A stretch of 13,434 bases of DNA from Candidatus Brocadiales bacterium (GCA_030586765.1 JAUQZZ010000041.1:1-13434), one strand, 5' to 3'; positions 1 through 6,369 are shown, counted from the stretch's first letter. The notes: generated by a model from the sequence alone, not told the origin. A program made the numbers and translations.

Positions 1-100
1 GTCATTGAGAGGGGCATTAGCCCCGAAGCAATCTCAAAAGAAAGCCAGAGGGTGAGGTCTTTTCACTCTAGTGAGATTGCTTCGCTTCGCTCGCAATGAC
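1..100. repeat. Family 4 inverted repeat (CATTG / CGAAGCAATCTCA type)
   Basis: An interrupted inverted repeat. GTCATTG at 1-7 pairs with CAATGAC at 94-100, and CGAAGCAATCTCA at 24-36 pairs with TGAGATTGCTTCG at 72-84, with a direct CTTCG/CTTCGCTCG run beside the right arm. Similar dispersed repeats are common in many diderm genomes and metagenome bins (general knowledge). It starts at the window edge, so the left end may be cut. No ORF runs through it. Confidence 0.8.
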
Positions 101-106
101 ATGTTA

Positions 107-130
107 GCAGGGCTAAAACCCTGCGCTACA
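107..130 (-). repeat. Family 1 single REP-like hairpin (GTAG + stem GCAGGG/CCCTGC)
   Basis: Read on the minus strand this is TGTAGCGCAGGGT followed directly by TTTAGCCCTGC. That is a GTAG tetranucleotide at the 5' base of a hairpin with stem GCAGGG(C/T)/..CCCTGC and a TTTA-containing loop. It lies 36 nt beyond the cysC stop codon and could act as a transcript end or mRNA-stabilising hairpin. The same hairpin, interrupted, recurs at 10850-10904. Confidence 0.75.
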
Positions 131-165
131 AATTCGCTTCGCTTTCAATGCCCTTTGCGAGATTT

Positions 166-729
166 TTACTGCCTACTTTGTTTTGCCATGGGCCTGGGGG
201 CCTGGATGTAGCCCCTCTTTTCTAGCTCTTGAACGACCCTCTGGGTGGATTCCTCTACGGTTTCTTTGTCTGTGTGCAGTATAAGCTCAGGATGGAGGGG
301 TTCCTCGTAAGGGTCGTCCACGCCAGTAAATCCCTTTATCTCGCCATTCAGCGCCTTTTTGTAGAGTCCCTTTACGTCCCTCTTAGTACAGACCTCCAGG
401 GGGCACTTGACATAAACCTCTATAAAATCCTTCCCCACCTCTTTTCGGGCGTAGTCCCTGGTCTCCCTGTAAGGGGATATGGCAGCGGCAATGGCCACCA
501 CGGCGTTTCGTGTCATTAGCTTACAGACAAAGGCGATGCGTTTTATATTGGTGTCTCTATCTTCCTTTGAAAAGCCCAGGTCAGAACAGAGTTGTTTTCT
601 TATGACATCACCATCAAAGACCTCTACCTTGTGCCCCCTCTCTTTCAAGGCGGCCTCTACCCTGTGAGCAATGGTAGTTTTACCTGAACTGGGTAGGCCA
701 GTAAACCAGACCGTTACGCCTCTATCCAC
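166..729 (-). CDS. cysC: Adenylylsulfate (APS) kinase
   Basis: Cytoplasmic kinase that phosphorylates adenosine 5'-phosphosulfate with ATP to give PAPS, the donor for sulfate reduction or sulfotransfer. The 187-residue protein has the usual length of a stand-alone CysC. Visible motifs: P-loop GLPSSGKT at residues 11-18, FDGD at 38-41, the RDTNIKR segment at 58-64, SPYRETRD at 85-92 (APS-binding loop), KGLYKKA at 120-126 and the FTGVDDPYEEP lid region at 134-144. The start is GTG, with AAGGAGG about 11 nt upstream. No ATP sulfurylase or sulfotransferase gene is visible, so its partner lies outside the window. The upstream divergent space holds a family 3 repeat, and a REP-like hairpin follows the stop. 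Family assignment is firm; whether PAPS goes to assimilation or to sulfation of a surface glycan is unknown. Confidence 0.95.
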   Translation of the reverse strand: MDRGVTVWFTGLPSSGKTTIAHRVEAALKERGHKVEVFDGDVIRKQLCSDLGFSKEDRDTNIKRIAFVCKLMTRNAVVAIAAAISPYRETRDYARKEVGKDFIEVYVKCPLEVCTKRDVKGLYKKALNGEIKGFTGVDDPYEEPLHPELILHTDKETVEESTQRVVQELEKRGYIQAPRPMAKQSRQ

Positions 730-799
730 GCCTTTCTAAACCTCCTTTTTATTTTATGAGACTTCTAAACAGGATGCTTCACTCCACTGAGCAGGCCGG

Positions 800-875
800 C
801 CCTCCCCCTGGATGGGGGAGGGAAGGGAGAGGGTGAATCCCACCCTCCCCCAGCCCCTCCCATCAAGGGAGGGGG
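800..875. repeat. Family 3 C/G-rich double-hairpin repeat, copy a
   Basis: Two adjacent hairpins made of C-runs and G-runs. The first is CCCTCCCCC-TGGAT-GGGGGAGGG; the second joins AGAGGGTG/CACCCTC and CCCCTCCC-ATCAA-GGGAGGGG. The same 75-80 bp arrangement occurs in inverse orientation at 7744-7822, and again, split, at 12053-12240. It occupies nearly all of the 730-900 gap between cysC and the phosphodiesterase gene. Confidence 0.85.
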
Positions 876-900
876 AACTGAACAGATCGAACAAGACTCT

Positions 901-2286
901 TCAATTAACGATATCTCCCTCCATTCCAGGAGGCACTTCCACACCAATACATCTTAAGATAGTAGGGGCAACGTCCTGTATGTGGAGCCCCGCTCTTCTA
1001 GTAGCCCCATTTAAATTATTATTATACATCAAAAATATCCCGTATTGCGAGTGGTTTGCATAGTCAGGGCCTGTATCATTTTCATCCAAACAGAGGCGTC
1101 CATGGCCCACGCTTCCGATACTCCTCCAGTACTGGTCGCCGAAGTATACTATCAAATCAGGGGGAATGCCACTACACTCCGGGTATATTTCTTCTGGCCT
1201 AAAGGCCTTCGTCTTTAACCTCCTGCCATTTTCATCCCTTATATCCTCAAGGCCCTGGGCAATCTCGTTTCTAACCCGCTCATAGTCCTGCCTGGGTATA
1301 ACGCCCCAGGGCTCCCTGCCTTTAACGTTAAGAAATAGCCTCCCGTAGAAACCGCTCTCCCCCCAGGCCACGGTTCGCCTCCAGTCCACCTTCAGGTCTT
1401 TAAAGGAGGTAGGTGCCTTTGGATAGTCAAAGAGTCGAAGATAGCCGTTGGCCACGAGCCACTCGTTTATACATATCCCGCCCTCCATCCTCTTTGCCCC
1501 ATGGTCAGAGACTACAAGGAGGGTGGTGCGGTCATCTAACAAGTTTAGTATCTCCCCTATCTCTCTATCCAGGTATTTGTAATAGGCTAGCACCGTGCTT
1601 TGGTATTCTGTGTTAGGGCAGAATCTTTTATGTGCCTCATCGAAGTACCTCCAGAAGGCGTGCTGAATCCTATCAGGCCCCATCTCCACCAGCATAAAGA
1701 GGTCCCAGTTATTTCTCTTTAGCAGGGCCTTGGCCAGGCGGAGGCGCCTCTGGGTCATCTGATAGACGGATTCTAGTATAGGCCCTTTGTTGTCGGTGCG
1801 AAAATCCTTCACGTCTAGTATATAGCCCCCTGAGAGGGCCTCTACCTCTGGTTTAAATCCCTTGGGAAAGGTGTACTCTGTAGAGGTATCCCCTGCCAGG
1901 AAACAGCTCACCATGTAGCCGTTCACAGGCCTGGGGGGATAGCTGGGCGGTACACCTAAGAGGACCACCCTGCGACCCAGCTTAGATAGGTAATCCCAAA
2001 GGGTCTCCTCTTTTATCCATGAGGAGTCCACGAAGGACATCTCTTTATAGTCATAGTGGGTGCGGTTGCGGAAGCCGTATATGCCCAGGCTTCCAGGGTC
2101 CTTTCCTGTCACCATAGAAAGCCATGCAGGGCAGGTGATGGAGGGGATGGTGCTCTTCAGTTCTCCCCAGACCCCATGGTCGGTTAGCCACTTGAAGGTG
2201 GGTAATTCATTAATCCACCTCTGGAAGACCAGTTCAGGGGGCGCACCATCAAGACCTATTACTACTACTTTTTCTGGATAATTCAT
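901..2286 (-). CDS. Alkaline-phosphatase-superfamily phosphodiesterase/nucleotide pyrophosphatase-like protein
   Basis: A 461-residue protein of the type I phosphodiesterase/nucleotide pyrophosphatase branch of the alkaline phosphatase superfamily; these are two-metal enzymes that cleave phosphate esters. Metal ligand Asp13 sits in VIGLDGAP. The probable nucleophile is Thr51 in SITCPAW, followed by the hallmark TGKDPGSLGIYGF at 60-72. Further ligands appear as GPDRIQH (Asp205, His209), SDHG (Asp261, His262) and NHSQYG (His412). A C-terminal IQDVAPTIL...PPGMEGD segment is typical of the family. No signal peptide or membrane segment is seen, so it is probably cytoplasmic, although relatives act on surface substrates. 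The start is ATG with no strong ribosome site. Substrate cannot be deduced: nucleotide, lipid or sugar phosphodiesters are all possible. It shares strand with cysC, 171 nt away, with a repeat between them, so co-transcription is uncertain. Confidence 0.88.
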   Translation of the reverse strand: MNYPEKVVVIGLDGAPPELVFQRWINELPTFKWLTDHGVWGELKSTIPSITCPAWLSMVTGKDPGSLGIYGFRNRTHYDYKEMSFVDSSWIKEETLWDYLSKLGRRVVLLGVPPSYPPRPVNGYMVSCFLAGDTSTEYTFPKGFKPEVEALSGGYILDVKDFRTDNKGPILESVYQMTQRRLRLAKALLKRNNWDLFMLVEMGPDRIQHAFWRYFDEAHKRFCPNTEYQSTVLAYYKYLDREIGEILNLLDDRTTLLVVSDHGAKRMEGGICINEWLVANGYLRLFDYPKAPTSFKDLKVDWRRTVAWGESGFYGRLFLNVKGREPWGVIPRQDYERVRNEIAQGLEDIRDENGRRLKTKAFRPEEIYPECSGIPPDLIVYFGDQYWRSIGSVGHGRLCLDENDTGPDYANHSQYGIFLMYNNNLNGATRRAGLHIQDVAPTILRCIGVEVPPGMEGDIVN

Positions 2287-2308
2287 ATTTATATTAGAAC
2301 CTTTAAAA

Positions 2309-2383
2309 TGTAGGGACAGGGTTTATCCGCCTTAGGCGGATCTGCTCGGTCATAGACGGACAGCCGTAAAGGCTGTCCCTACA
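2309..2383. repeat. Family 1 paired REP-like element (BIME-like), interrupted
   Basis: Begins TGTAGGGACAGG and ends CTGTCCCTACA, so GTAG and CTAC flank two inverted arms. The right arm is an intact hairpin GGACAGCC-GTAAA-GGCTGTCC. The left arm GTAGGGACAGGGTTT is interrupted in its loop by a family 2 element (2325-2353), and its right half is degenerate. It lies 23 nt upstream of the phosphodiesterase start codon. Confidence 0.8.
2325..2353 (-). repeat. Family 2 palindromic element nested in a REP loop
   Basis: On the minus strand it reads ATGACCGAG + CAGAT + CCGCCTAAGGCGGAT. This matches the elements at 6270-6300 and 10863-10893 in order and spacing: a degenerate GACCTGAGG part, the CAGAT linker, then the CGCCTNNGGCG hairpin. 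It sits in the loop of a family 1 hairpin. Confidence 0.7.
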
Positions 2384-2430
2384 TTGTAAACTAGAGTCTT
2401 TTATTAGTGTTATAGTTAGTTAGACCATAT

Positions 2431-2781
2431 CTACTCAGATGATAGCTCCTCCATAGACGCCCGGAAGAAAGGAGCAAGTTCAATACAGGTCCTTCTCAAC
2501 CCATATCTATCACTTACTTCCAAACACAATTTAATACCATAACCCAATAACATATTCCAGATTTCGGCATATGTGTACAACTTGTGCAAAGAGAGAGGAT
2601 TAGTATCCTCTATTTCCAAAATTCGCAGCACATGGCAAGTCCTGCAGTATTTCCACAAATCAGGTCTTAATTGGAAGCAACCTAAATTACTATCTATCTT
2701 TCTCAGAAACTTATTTATACCTTTGTCGTTCCAGCCCCGCTCTTTAAAATTCTTCTTTACTACTTCCTCAAGCGTATTCAT
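2431..2781 (-). CDS. Possible separate gene: unknown 116-residue protein
   Basis: An alternative start inside the chimeric ORF. ATG at 2781-2779 is preceded by AAGGAGGG with 8 nt spacing, better than most ribosome sites in the window, and a TAA in another frame overlaps that site (2798-2796). The protein starts MNTLEEVVKKNF and has Cys residues in WKYCRTCHVLR, then LEIEDTNPLSLHKLYTY and LEVSDRYGLRR. I do not recognise the family with certainty. The alternating EIED strand and conserved-looking DRYG invite comparison with nuclease-type folds, but this is only an impression. Codons are more AT-rich than those of neighbouring genes, which suggests transfer. Confidence 0.5.
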   Translation of the reverse strand: MNTLEEVVKKNFKERGWNDKGINKFLRKIDSNLGCFQLRPDLWKYCRTCHVLRILEIEDTNPLSLHKLYTYAEIWNMLLGYGIKLCLEVSDRYGLRRTCIELAPFFRASMEELSSE

Positions 2782-3339
2782 ATTTCCAGCCCTCCTTAAC
2801 GGGCGAATCTCCGTAGATGCCTCAGGGAGTCTATCTTCTCCTCCCTTGCGAGGATACGCCTGGAAGCGTCTCTGCCTTATCATGAGAGGTCTCCAATCGG
2901 CAATAGGGTTATTAGCTATTTGGCCCGTTTTTACTCCATAATCTAACATCTGCTTTAGGGCTTGAACTTCCAAGTTCACAGTGCGCTCCGAGACTTGGCC
3001 TAACCTGCCTTCTATATAGGTGTCCAATAAAGATGGTCTTAAATCGGACACCAGATTAAGCTTCAGCTCATTCAAAATTAGCTCTAAGTCTTGCCTGTAG
3101 CCCTCAAGGGTGCTGGGCTTCAGGGCAAGTTTCTTATGCCTTAAAAAGGCATCCTTGAGGTCTGCTAGGGAGTATTGGTTATCTTTTAATCCATATTCTC
3201 CTCTTACGGCCCTGCCCTCAAGCTCTTTAAGCACTTGCAAGGCCACTTGACGGTCTCCAGCCACAGATTTCCGTATCCTCTTGCCCCCAGTGCAGAAATC
3301 TACATAATATTGTCTTCCTCTCTTATAGACTCTACCCAT
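2431..3339 (-). CDS. Chimeric tyrosine-recombinase remnant with foreign C-terminus
   Basis: Residues 1-50 (GRVYKRGRQYYVDFCTGGKR...) match the N-terminal arm-binding part of phage-type integrases. Residues 60-150 (LKDAFLRHKKLALKPST...VNLEVQALKQMLDYGVKTGQIANNP) match the SAM-like core-binding domain. The catalytic domain expected after about residue 155, with its R...HxxR...Y residues, is absent. From Met187 the protein continues as an unrelated, more AT-rich 116-residue segment. The joint (2801-2829) carries a family 2 repeat, and an excellent ribosome site precedes Met187, so the single ORF may be an accidental fusion of a recombinase fragment with another gene. The start is ATG with GAGGAAGGG upstream. 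It cannot be an active recombinase as it stands; it could still bind DNA. It marks a past integration event in this stretch. Confidence 0.7.
   Translation of the reverse strand: MGRVYKRGRQYYVDFCTGGKRIRKSVAGDRQVALQVLKELEGRAVRGEYGLKDNQYSLADLKDAFLRHKKLALKPSTLEGYRQDLELILNELKLNLVSDLRPSLLDTYIEGRLGQVSERTVNLEVQALKQMLDYGVKTGQIANNPIADWRPLMIRQRRFQAYPRKGGEDRLPEASTEIRPLRRAGNMNTLEEVVKKNFKERGWNDKGINKFLRKIDSNLGCFQLRPDLWKYCRTCHVLRILEIEDTNPLSLHKLYTYAEIWNMLLGYGIKLCLEVSDRYGLRRTCIELAPFFRASMEELSSE
2801..2829 (-). repeat. Family 2-like element at the recombinase fusion joint
   Basis: Minus strand: CCTGAGGC, eight extra bases, then AGATTCGCC. Joined without the eight bases it equals the core of the intergenic element at 6270-6300 (CCTGAGGC + AGATTCGCC). 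It encodes LPEASTEIRP of the chimeric ORF, exactly where recombinase similarity ends. Confidence 0.5.
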
Positions 3340-3433
3340 TATCCCTTCCTCTTATAATTTGAGTTGGTGGCTTTAGGAAAGGTTATACTACTTTTCAAGT
3401 TTCTTTAAGAGTTACGTAGCGAGGTGGTAATCT

Positions 3434-3607
3434 TTATTTGGCCCCTCCCAGCCTTGCCTCCATCCTCTCCCTTGCTCTTGATATTATTTTTTGCACTAAA
3501 GTTTTCTCAAACCCGCACTCCTTCATAGCCTCTGGCACCTCCTCAGAGATGACTTCGACCAGTTGGTTTTCATCTATTACTACCGCTTTCCGGCAGGAAT
3601 CCTGCGC
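3434..3607 (-). other. -1 frame extension of the DUF362 gene (57 codons, no start codon of its own)
   Basis: Just past the slippery-looking tract, the -1 frame stays open for 57 codons to TAA at 3436-3434. It encodes a protein-like sequence (VVIDENQLVEVISEEVPEAM...KTLVQKIISRARERM). The frame is closed upstream by TGA at 3619-3617. It has no ATG, GTG or TTG before codon 24, so it is best read as joined to the DUF362 protein by a -1 shift, or as a remnant separated by an indel. A 30-residue product from the internal ATG is a weaker option. Function unknown. Confidence 0.5.
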
Positions 3608-4686
3608 CCCTTTTCCTCAGAGACATCCACTAACTGATAATCCTTCTGTCCAAGGCCTATCTCAGCGGCATAGTCTATCTGGGCATGGTAGTCAATACCG
3701 GGCCAGCTCTTTCTAAAAAAATCCTCCCCAACATGTTCCAGCACTAAATCCACCGAGGCCTGCTCCACGGCCACGGGGTCTCTGGAGGCAAGTATCCCTA
3801 TATCCTCAAAGGCGGGCTGGTAAGCCCTGTCCATACAGTCGCATTGCTCCGTGACATGGATAAGGAAGTTGAAGAAAAGAGACCTCCTCTCCTTACCTTT
3901 CAGCACGGCCAGGCAATACTCGGCTATCTTTTTCTGGAGGTTAACGATGTTCTCATCCCAGGATATCTTTACTGCATTATACGGGCAGACGGCCAGGCAC
4001 TCACCGCATCCGATACACTCCTTTGGGTTGATGATAGCATAATCTTTTATGGTGATAGCCCTGGCCGAGCAGAATTCGGCGCAGATGCCGCAGGCGGTAC
4101 ACTTGTCTTTTATGATTTGGGGTATCACCCCCGAGTGCATGGCCAGTTTGCCACCCCTGGAGGCAAGGCCCATGCCGATATTTTTTAGTGTGGCTCCCAG
4201 CCCTGTGAGCATGTGACCTGTAACGTGGGAGAGGAATACAAAGCCGCTGGTGGCCTTGGCTGCCCCTGCGATATAGGCGGTTTTAGTGAGGCCCTTATTT
4301 AGGGGTACGGCGTAGTCGTTTTCCCCCAGGAGTCCATCGGCAATGATAATGGGTGCACCAAGAGATTCCGTAGTAAAGCCCTGGTGAAGGGCGTGCAAGA
4401 GGTGGTCAATGGCATTGGTCCTCTGCCCCATATACAGGGTATTGGTCTCCACCACAAAGGGCCTTCCCTGGGCCTCCTTAATTTTTTCAACAGCGGCCCT
4501 GACAATAGGGGGCTTCAGGTGCCCTATATTCCCCTTTTCCCCAAAAGTGGTCTTTACAGCAACGAGGTCGCCTTTTTTAACAGAGGAGGAGAAATCCAGG
4601 GAGTCAAAGAGCCTCTTGGTCTTTTCGGCCAGGCTCTGAAGTGCCTCACCGCTTTTTGTCTCTATAAAATAGACCCTGCTTTTCAT
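3580..4686 (-). CDS. DUF362 family protein with two 4Fe-4S ferredoxin motifs
   Basis: A 368-residue cytoplasmic iron-sulfur protein. The DUF362 core covers residues 1-190 (e.g. LVAVKTTFGEKGNIGHLKPP, SHVTGHMLTGLGATLKNIGMG). Two cluster motifs follow: C196-x2-C199-x2-C202-x3-C206 and C224-x2-C227-x2-C230-x3-C234-P. A second DUF362 part, ending IGLGQKDYQLVDV, closes the family domain. Related proteins are widespread in anaerobes and seldom characterised; an electron-transfer role follows from the clusters only. The gene has its own good promoter (4734-4761) and a leader of about 40 nt without a clear ribosome site. After QLVDVSEEKG the zero-frame tail GRRIPAGKR ends in TAG, closely followed by two more stops, while the -1 frame continues for 57 codons. 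The tail may therefore be a sequencing indel, a mutation or a programmed shift. Confidence 0.9.
   Translation of the reverse strand: MKSRVYFIETKSGEALQSLAEKTKRLFDSLDFSSSVKKGDLVAVKTTFGEKGNIGHLKPPIVRAAVEKIKEAQGRPFVVETNTLYMGQRTNAIDHLLHALHQGFTTESLGAPIIIADGLLGENDYAVPLNKGLTKTAYIAGAAKATSGFVFLSHVTGHMLTGLGATLKNIGMGLASRGGKLAMHSGVIPQIIKDKCTACGICAEFCSARAITIKDYAIINPKECIGCGECLAVCPYNAVKISWDENIVNLQKKIAEYCLAVLKGKERRSLFFNFLIHVTEQCDCMDRAYQPAFEDIGILASRDPVAVEQASVDLVLEHVGEDFFRKSWPGIDYHAQIDYAAEIGLGQKDYQLVDVSEEKGRRIPAGKR
3607..3613 (-). promoter_or_regulatory. Candidate -1 slippery heptamer A AAG GGG
   Basis: In the zero frame the codons are GAA AAG GGG, so the heptamer fits the X XXY YYZ pattern. One nucleotide further on is a small hairpin GCAGG-ATT-CCTGC. 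The hairpin is closer than the usual 5-8 nt, so a mutation or assembly error in the A4G4 tract is an equally good explanation. Confidence 0.35.
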
Positions 4687-4733
4687 TTTTGGTTCTTACA
4701 GCGCGATAGCTGACATTAACAGGAAATTCTTAC

Positions 4734-4761
4734 ATTATAGTTAAGAACAAAATTTTATCAA
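4734..4761 (-). promoter_or_regulatory. Sigma-70-type promoter for the DUF362 gene
   Basis: Minus strand: TTGATA (-35, 5 of 6 consensus bases, 4761-4756), a 16-nt spacer and TATAAT (-10, 4739-4734). The predicted start gives a leader of about 40 nt. It lies between the cyclase stop codon and the DUF362 start, making the DUF362 gene an independent unit. Confidence 0.7.
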
Positions 4762-4776
4762 CCTTCGTGAGATTTG

Positions 4777-5604
4777 TTAAGGGGGAATAATAGCCCAGAC
4801 CCTGGCCTGGCCCCCTGAGCCACCTTCTATCTTTATAGGGGCTACTATTAAGGTGGCCCCCTTGGGGGGGAGTTTCTCTATATTTGCCAGGTTCTCAAGC
4901 ATCCACCTGCCCCTGGAGTTAAAGACGTGGTGGGTGGGGAAGTCCTTGGAGATGCCGGGGTCCACGCTCAGGGTGTCTATTCCGACGGCCTTAACCTGCC
5001 TTTTTTCTGCCAGAAAGAGGGCGGCCTCCTTAGAGTAGCCTGGGAAGTGAAGTGTCCCCTGGGCATCGGCATTCTTGTATTTTTCGTAGTCGCCCCACCT
5101 CTGACCCCAGCCTGTATGTATGAGGACAATAGAGTTGGGTGGAAGGGTGCCGTGTTTTGTCTCCCACTCCACTACGTCTTCTACCTGCAGGGCGTAGTCA
5201 GGGTCAAGGATGGTCTTCTGGCAGATGTCAATGACTACTGCTGGGCCGATGAGGTCATTAAGGGTGAGCTGGTCCACAGAGGGCTGAAAGGGCTCGAAGT
5301 GGTTAGGTGCGTCCAGGTGGGTGCCCAGGTGTTCAGGGGTGGAGTATCTGCCTGAGAAGGCCCCGTGTTTTTCTATACTGGCCAGGACCTCATATTTAAA
5401 GGGCCCATAGGAGGGGCCAGGCCAGTATGCATTCTTTTCATTTAAGGGGTAGGTGAGGTCTATTACCTGGACCATCCGTCGCTCCGAAGGAGCTAAGGAG
5501 GCCTGGGCCTTACCCTCCTGAAGCAGTTCCAGGACCCCCTCGCTTAGGCAAGGCCTTGAGGAAAGCAGGAAAGAGACTATAATCCCTAGAAGGATGTACC
5601 GCAT
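4777..5604 (-). CDS. Exported cyclase-family (kynurenine-formamidase-like) metal hydrolase
   Basis: A 275-residue protein with an N-terminal signal peptide (RYILLGIIVSFLLSS, probable cleavage near CLS-EG), so it probably acts in the periplasm. The cyclase-family hallmark HLGTHLDAPNHF lies at residues 92-103, with His92, Thr95, His96, Asp98 and His102 for metal binding. The domain opens with VIDLTYPL at 47-54. Further family features are VLIHTGWGQRW, VGIDTLSVDPG, and the FPTHHVF and APIKIEGGSGGQARVW segments near the C-terminus. Family members are metal-dependent amide or ester hydrolases such as kynurenine formamidase and isatin hydrolase; the substrate here is unknown and export argues against tryptophan catabolism. 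ATG start with AGGAAG 8 nt upstream. It lies 99 nt downstream of a small exported protein, with a tandem repeat between them. Confidence 0.9.
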   Translation of the reverse strand: MRYILLGIIVSFLLSSRPCLSEGVLELLQEGKAQASLAPSERRMVQVIDLTYPLNEKNAYWPGPSYGPFKYEVLASIEKHGAFSGRYSTPEHLGTHLDAPNHFEPFQPSVDQLTLNDLIGPAVVIDICQKTILDPDYALQVEDVVEWETKHGTLPPNSIVLIHTGWGQRWGDYEKYKNADAQGTLHFPGYSKEAALFLAEKRQVKAVGIDTLSVDPGISKDFPTHHVFNSRGRWMLENLANIEKLPPKGATLIVAPIKIEGGSGGQARVWAIIPP

Positions 5605-5618
5605 GGGGTGACTTCCTG

Positions 5619-5699
5619 AGGTTTAAGGTTCAAGTCTCAAGGGTTCAAAAAGTTCAAGGTTTAAAGGCTCAAAAGTTCAAGGTACAAAGGTTCAAGGGT
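5619..5699. repeat. Degenerate tandem repeat, unit about AAGGTTCAA
   Basis: About eight imperfect 8-11 bp units of the form (A)AGGTTCAA/AAAGTTCAA in a row. They fill the gap between the small exported protein gene and the cyclase gene. No ORF runs through it. Length-variable by nature, so copy number may differ between strains. Confidence 0.85.
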
Positions 5700-5703
5700 A
5701 ATT

Positions 5704-6165
5704 TTAGCGGCAGTCCCAGAAGCTCCACGGACCCCAGTCCACCATGCGCCTGCCATCAGGCAGCAAGTATAGGATGCCTGTGCGGGTGCGGAAGCACTTG
5801 AGGAAACCCGTGGTACGGGTATGGGTCTGTATGATATTCCTCCTATCGTAGTACTCCACCTGGCCCCAGTGGAAGGGGGACTTCTCCTCATCGCTTACCA
5901 ATTCCTTAATCTCCAGCTCCCTGGCAAAGACACTGCCCTCCTCCAGCTTCTTCTTCTCCACCATTACCTTATAAGTATAAGTGTCGGAAATCTCTACCTC
6001 CGTCAGCTCTGGGACATTGGCCAGCTGCTTAGTGGCCTTTTCCCTTGGCATATTAAAGACATCGATGTGCTGGGCCCTGGTAGAATCTCCCAGAAACCAT
6101 AAGAGGGACAAAAGACATGGGACCAATATCCCCTTGAGGAATTTTTTCTTGTTAAAAACCTTCAT
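5704..6165 (-). CDS. Small exported protein of unknown function
   Basis: A 153-residue protein that I do not recognise. It opens with basic residues (KVFNKKKFLK) and a hydrophobic stretch (GILVPCLLSLLWFLG), with a plausible signal peptidase site near TRA-QH. The mature part of about 120 residues begins HIDVFNMPREKATKQL and is charged. It later carries EEKSPFHWGQVEYYDRRNI, two Cys (KCF, WDC) that could form a disulfide, and an aromatic end (WGPWSFWDCR). The ATG is preceded by AAGGAGG with 7 nt spacing, so the start is firm and translation is probably efficient. It precedes the exported cyclase gene on the same strand (99-nt gap), so the two could share a transcript and a periplasmic job, but this is inference. 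Confidence 0.75.
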   Translation of the reverse strand: MKVFNKKKFLKGILVPCLLSLLWFLGDSTRAQHIDVFNMPREKATKQLANVPELTEVEISDTYTYKVMVEKKKLEEGSVFARELEIKELVSDEEKSPFHWGQVEYYDRRNIIQTHTRTTGFLKCFRTRTGILYLLPDGRRMVDWGPWSFWDCR

Positions 6166-6223
6166 ATTAGATCCTCCTTAAGCTACCCAAACTGTAGTTG
6201 CCAAATTTATTGGACCTTTTTCG

Positions 6224-6300
6224 CCTGATAAATCAGGTCACGTGCACCAAAGGCGCATCCGCCTACGGCGTGACCTGAGGCAGATTCGCCTATGGCGAAC
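6224..6300. repeat. Cluster of family 2 palindromes with a 9-bp outer stem
   Basis: CCTGAT-AA-ATCAGG at 6224-6237. CAGGTCACG at 6234-6242 pairs with CGTGACCTG at 6269-6277, enclosing GGCGCATCCGCCTACGGCG. Next comes a family 2 unit at 6270-6300: GTGACCTGAGG + CAGAT + TCGCCTATGGCGAAC. Together they make two tandem family 2 copies in the 6166-6415 gap between the HAD gene and the small exported protein gene. Confidence 0.75.
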
Positions 6301-6369
6301 AACTACACAAAATAATGGCCTCTAAAAACCTAACAAGACGGGCCTATTTTCTAGAAATTATAATATCTG

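Noticed and set aside
812..1063. Plus-strand ORF over the family 3 repeat and the end of the phosphodiesterase gene
   Set aside because: Low-complexity Pro/Ser-rich translation of the C-runs, antisense to a firm gene.
3844..4188. Plus-strand ORF opposite the DUF362 gene
   Set aside because: Antisense shadow of the ferredoxin-motif region; the minus-strand protein has clear family motifs.
4927..5355. Plus-strand ORF opposite the cyclase gene
   Set aside because: Shadow frame; no family features, while the minus strand encodes the HLGTHLDAPNHF motif.
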